A DNA stretch of 64,000 nt from Cardinalis cardinalis (Eukaryota > Chordata > Aves > Passeriformes > Cardinalidae): the NCBI GenBank assembly GCA_014549065.1, contig JACDOX010000013.1, positions 124,001 through 188,000 on the forward strand. Direction: 5' to 3'. The notes below the pieces were generated by a model, which saw nothing but the letters and a program-made list of their open reading frames with translations, did not search any database and was not told where the DNA came from. Both the position numbers and the translations under genes were made by a program. Positions 62,513 through 64,000 of the stretch are shown in pieces (positions within the stretch are counted from its first letter, which is position 1; each line of letters opens with the position of its first letter).

Positions 62513-64000
62513 GAGATTCTCTTGCCTTTTCATAAAATTATTTTTCAACTTTGAGAATATAAATAAAGTTACATTGCAAAGGTTGAGTTACATCAGTGAG
62601 TAAGTGCATCACTTTCCTACAGGCAAGCAAATTTGTTCCTTTATTCTAGCAAATGCTTGTTTTCCAGGTGGGAGTTAACTCCTCAGTACAATAATTTCTG
62701 TTCTGTGTCATCAGCACAGGAGCCAGTTNTCCTGGGCTGTGGTTCTACAGTTCCGTGATGGAGCTAACAACCTATTGAAGCAGTTTTGTGTCATTAGCAA
62801 GGGAATTTTTCCCTAGTGGAGCATTTCAATGCGAAAAATATTTCATTACCAAGCCTCTATATAGATGTTCTATCTCAGTGCTAAGGTAGTTACCACCTTC
62901 CTGAGAGTCATCCTTCTTGGCAATGAGTTGATTAACCTCCCTTGCAGTTTTATTCCTAAATTTACAGAGTAAAGGTCCTCCTGAAGCTGTTTCATGTGCT
63001 GCAATCCTGAACAAGGCACTGAGCTTGCAGTGAGCTCTCAGAACAACAGGAGGGTTTGGCAGGGAGGAACAGCCTCCACTATGTGCACTAGCATTCCAGT
63101 TCCAGGTGAGTTTTTGCAAGGATACAGTGGTCCATTTTGTAGTGGTACAGCTTCATCTTTACAGGGGGGTATTTAGTGATCCAATTTTATTCACAAGGTG
63201 TCAGCAGCATAAGGCAATTTTAAAATTAACCTTTTGTATAATGAAAATAAGGAAAAGCTAAAACAGTAGGCTTAGCAATCAATGGATTATTTTAAAAAAG
63301 AAGAGAAAAAANGAAAAAAAAGATAAGAGATTTTGTAATAAAGTCACTGAAAAATATTAATTTCATGGTGTGGTGATTTGTGGGCAAAGAGTTAAATTCC
63401 AAAATGAGGTAGTGCACTTCCCAGCACTGCAGATCACTGCATAAATCCTGCCAGTAAAGGAACAGACTCTTCCACGTCTGGCAATTGCAGCATGAATTCT
63501 CCTGCCTCCTGCAACTACAGCCAATATGATCCAGCAGCAAGCATTTCTCCCATGTCCAGAAAAAAATAGTGGAGTTTTTGCTTGGAAGTACTGATGCCTG
63601 TAGAAGTATATTAGTCATCATGCCTACTCAGGGAAACTGGTTCTGAGAATTCTTGATTTACATACCTTTATTGCTCCAGTTAGAAAACTTTTCTGCATTT
63701 CCTTCACATTCCTTACTGGTACCCACCAGTAAGAGAAGATGAATGAAAGAGAGAAATAAGATAAAGATTTTACCTTTTCTGAATATTTTAATACATTTCC
63801 AGCTTGATAATTTGAACTGTTCTATACCTTTCTGGTATTTAGAAAGCTGTACACACTCCTTTTTTGTCTTGACAGCAAATGAGTTATTTTATTTTTTCTT
63901 CCTCATAGGAAAGCTTATGTATTTCAACTCCAAGAAAATCAGTGTGTGATCTTTTTGCATAAGATAGGCTTCAAGACTTCTCTAAAATAAATGTTTCAAA
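62513..64000. other. Non-coding, AT-rich, no gene seen
   Basis: Ordinary AT-rich sequence with an A-rich tract at 63294-63324. Frames at 62826-63119 and 63292-63621 (minus) show no domain. Nothing indicates that a gene enters from the right edge. Confidence 0.6.

Noticed and set aside
1..64000. CRISPR arrays, operons, prokaryotic promoters or terminators, tRNA genes
   Set aside because: Looked for and not found. The repeat content is that of a vertebrate nuclear genome, and no regularly spaced repeats or tRNA-type T-loop boxes were seen.

Overview
This looks like bird nuclear DNA, non-coding over essentially its whole length. It is AT-rich and CpG-poor, and reading frames are short and broken in all six frames. 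It carries several 5'-truncated, decayed CR1 LINE fragments, including the typical CR1 3' tail that ends in copies of an ATTCTATG-like word, and one long terminal repeat of a type I associate with avian endogenous retroviruses. CR1 alone would also fit a crocodilian or turtle; CR1 together with this LTR favours a bird. I found no exon I can assign to a known gene, no tRNA, rRNA or snRNA, no CRISPR and no prokaryotic features. Single N bases are scattered throughout and never form runs, which looks more like masked ambiguous or heterozygous positions than assembly gaps.

Layout. Positions 1-9600 hold a CR1 tail (4221-4296), a CR1 reverse-transcriptase fragment (7195-7480) and, around the latter, an unclassified pair of 104-bp inverted repeats (6355-6458 and 8481-8584, 96 of 104 bases identical). 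Positions 9181-9600, 12590-13060 and 15190-15660 are richer in GC; the last is a small CpG cluster. Positions 20990-27150 are the retroelement-rich part: a CR1-tail remnant, a long CR1 fragment (22258-23087), an ERV-type LTR on the minus strand starting 55 bases later (23143 to about 23600), and a second long CR1 fragment (26255-27145) whose reverse-transcriptase motif is mutated. A last CR1 tail lies at 33428-33490. From 33.5 kb to the end I recognise no interspersed repeat, only microsatellites, short tandem duplications and a few hairpins or palindromes.

No genes act together here. The window fits a large intron or an intergenic stretch. I did not find a convincing new biological system. 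The observations most worth checking are the inverted repeat pair (possible terminal repeats of an unknown DNA transposon), the CpG cluster near 15.4 kb, the 22-bp perfect palindrome at 13577, and the repeat-free right half, which may hide conserved non-coding elements.
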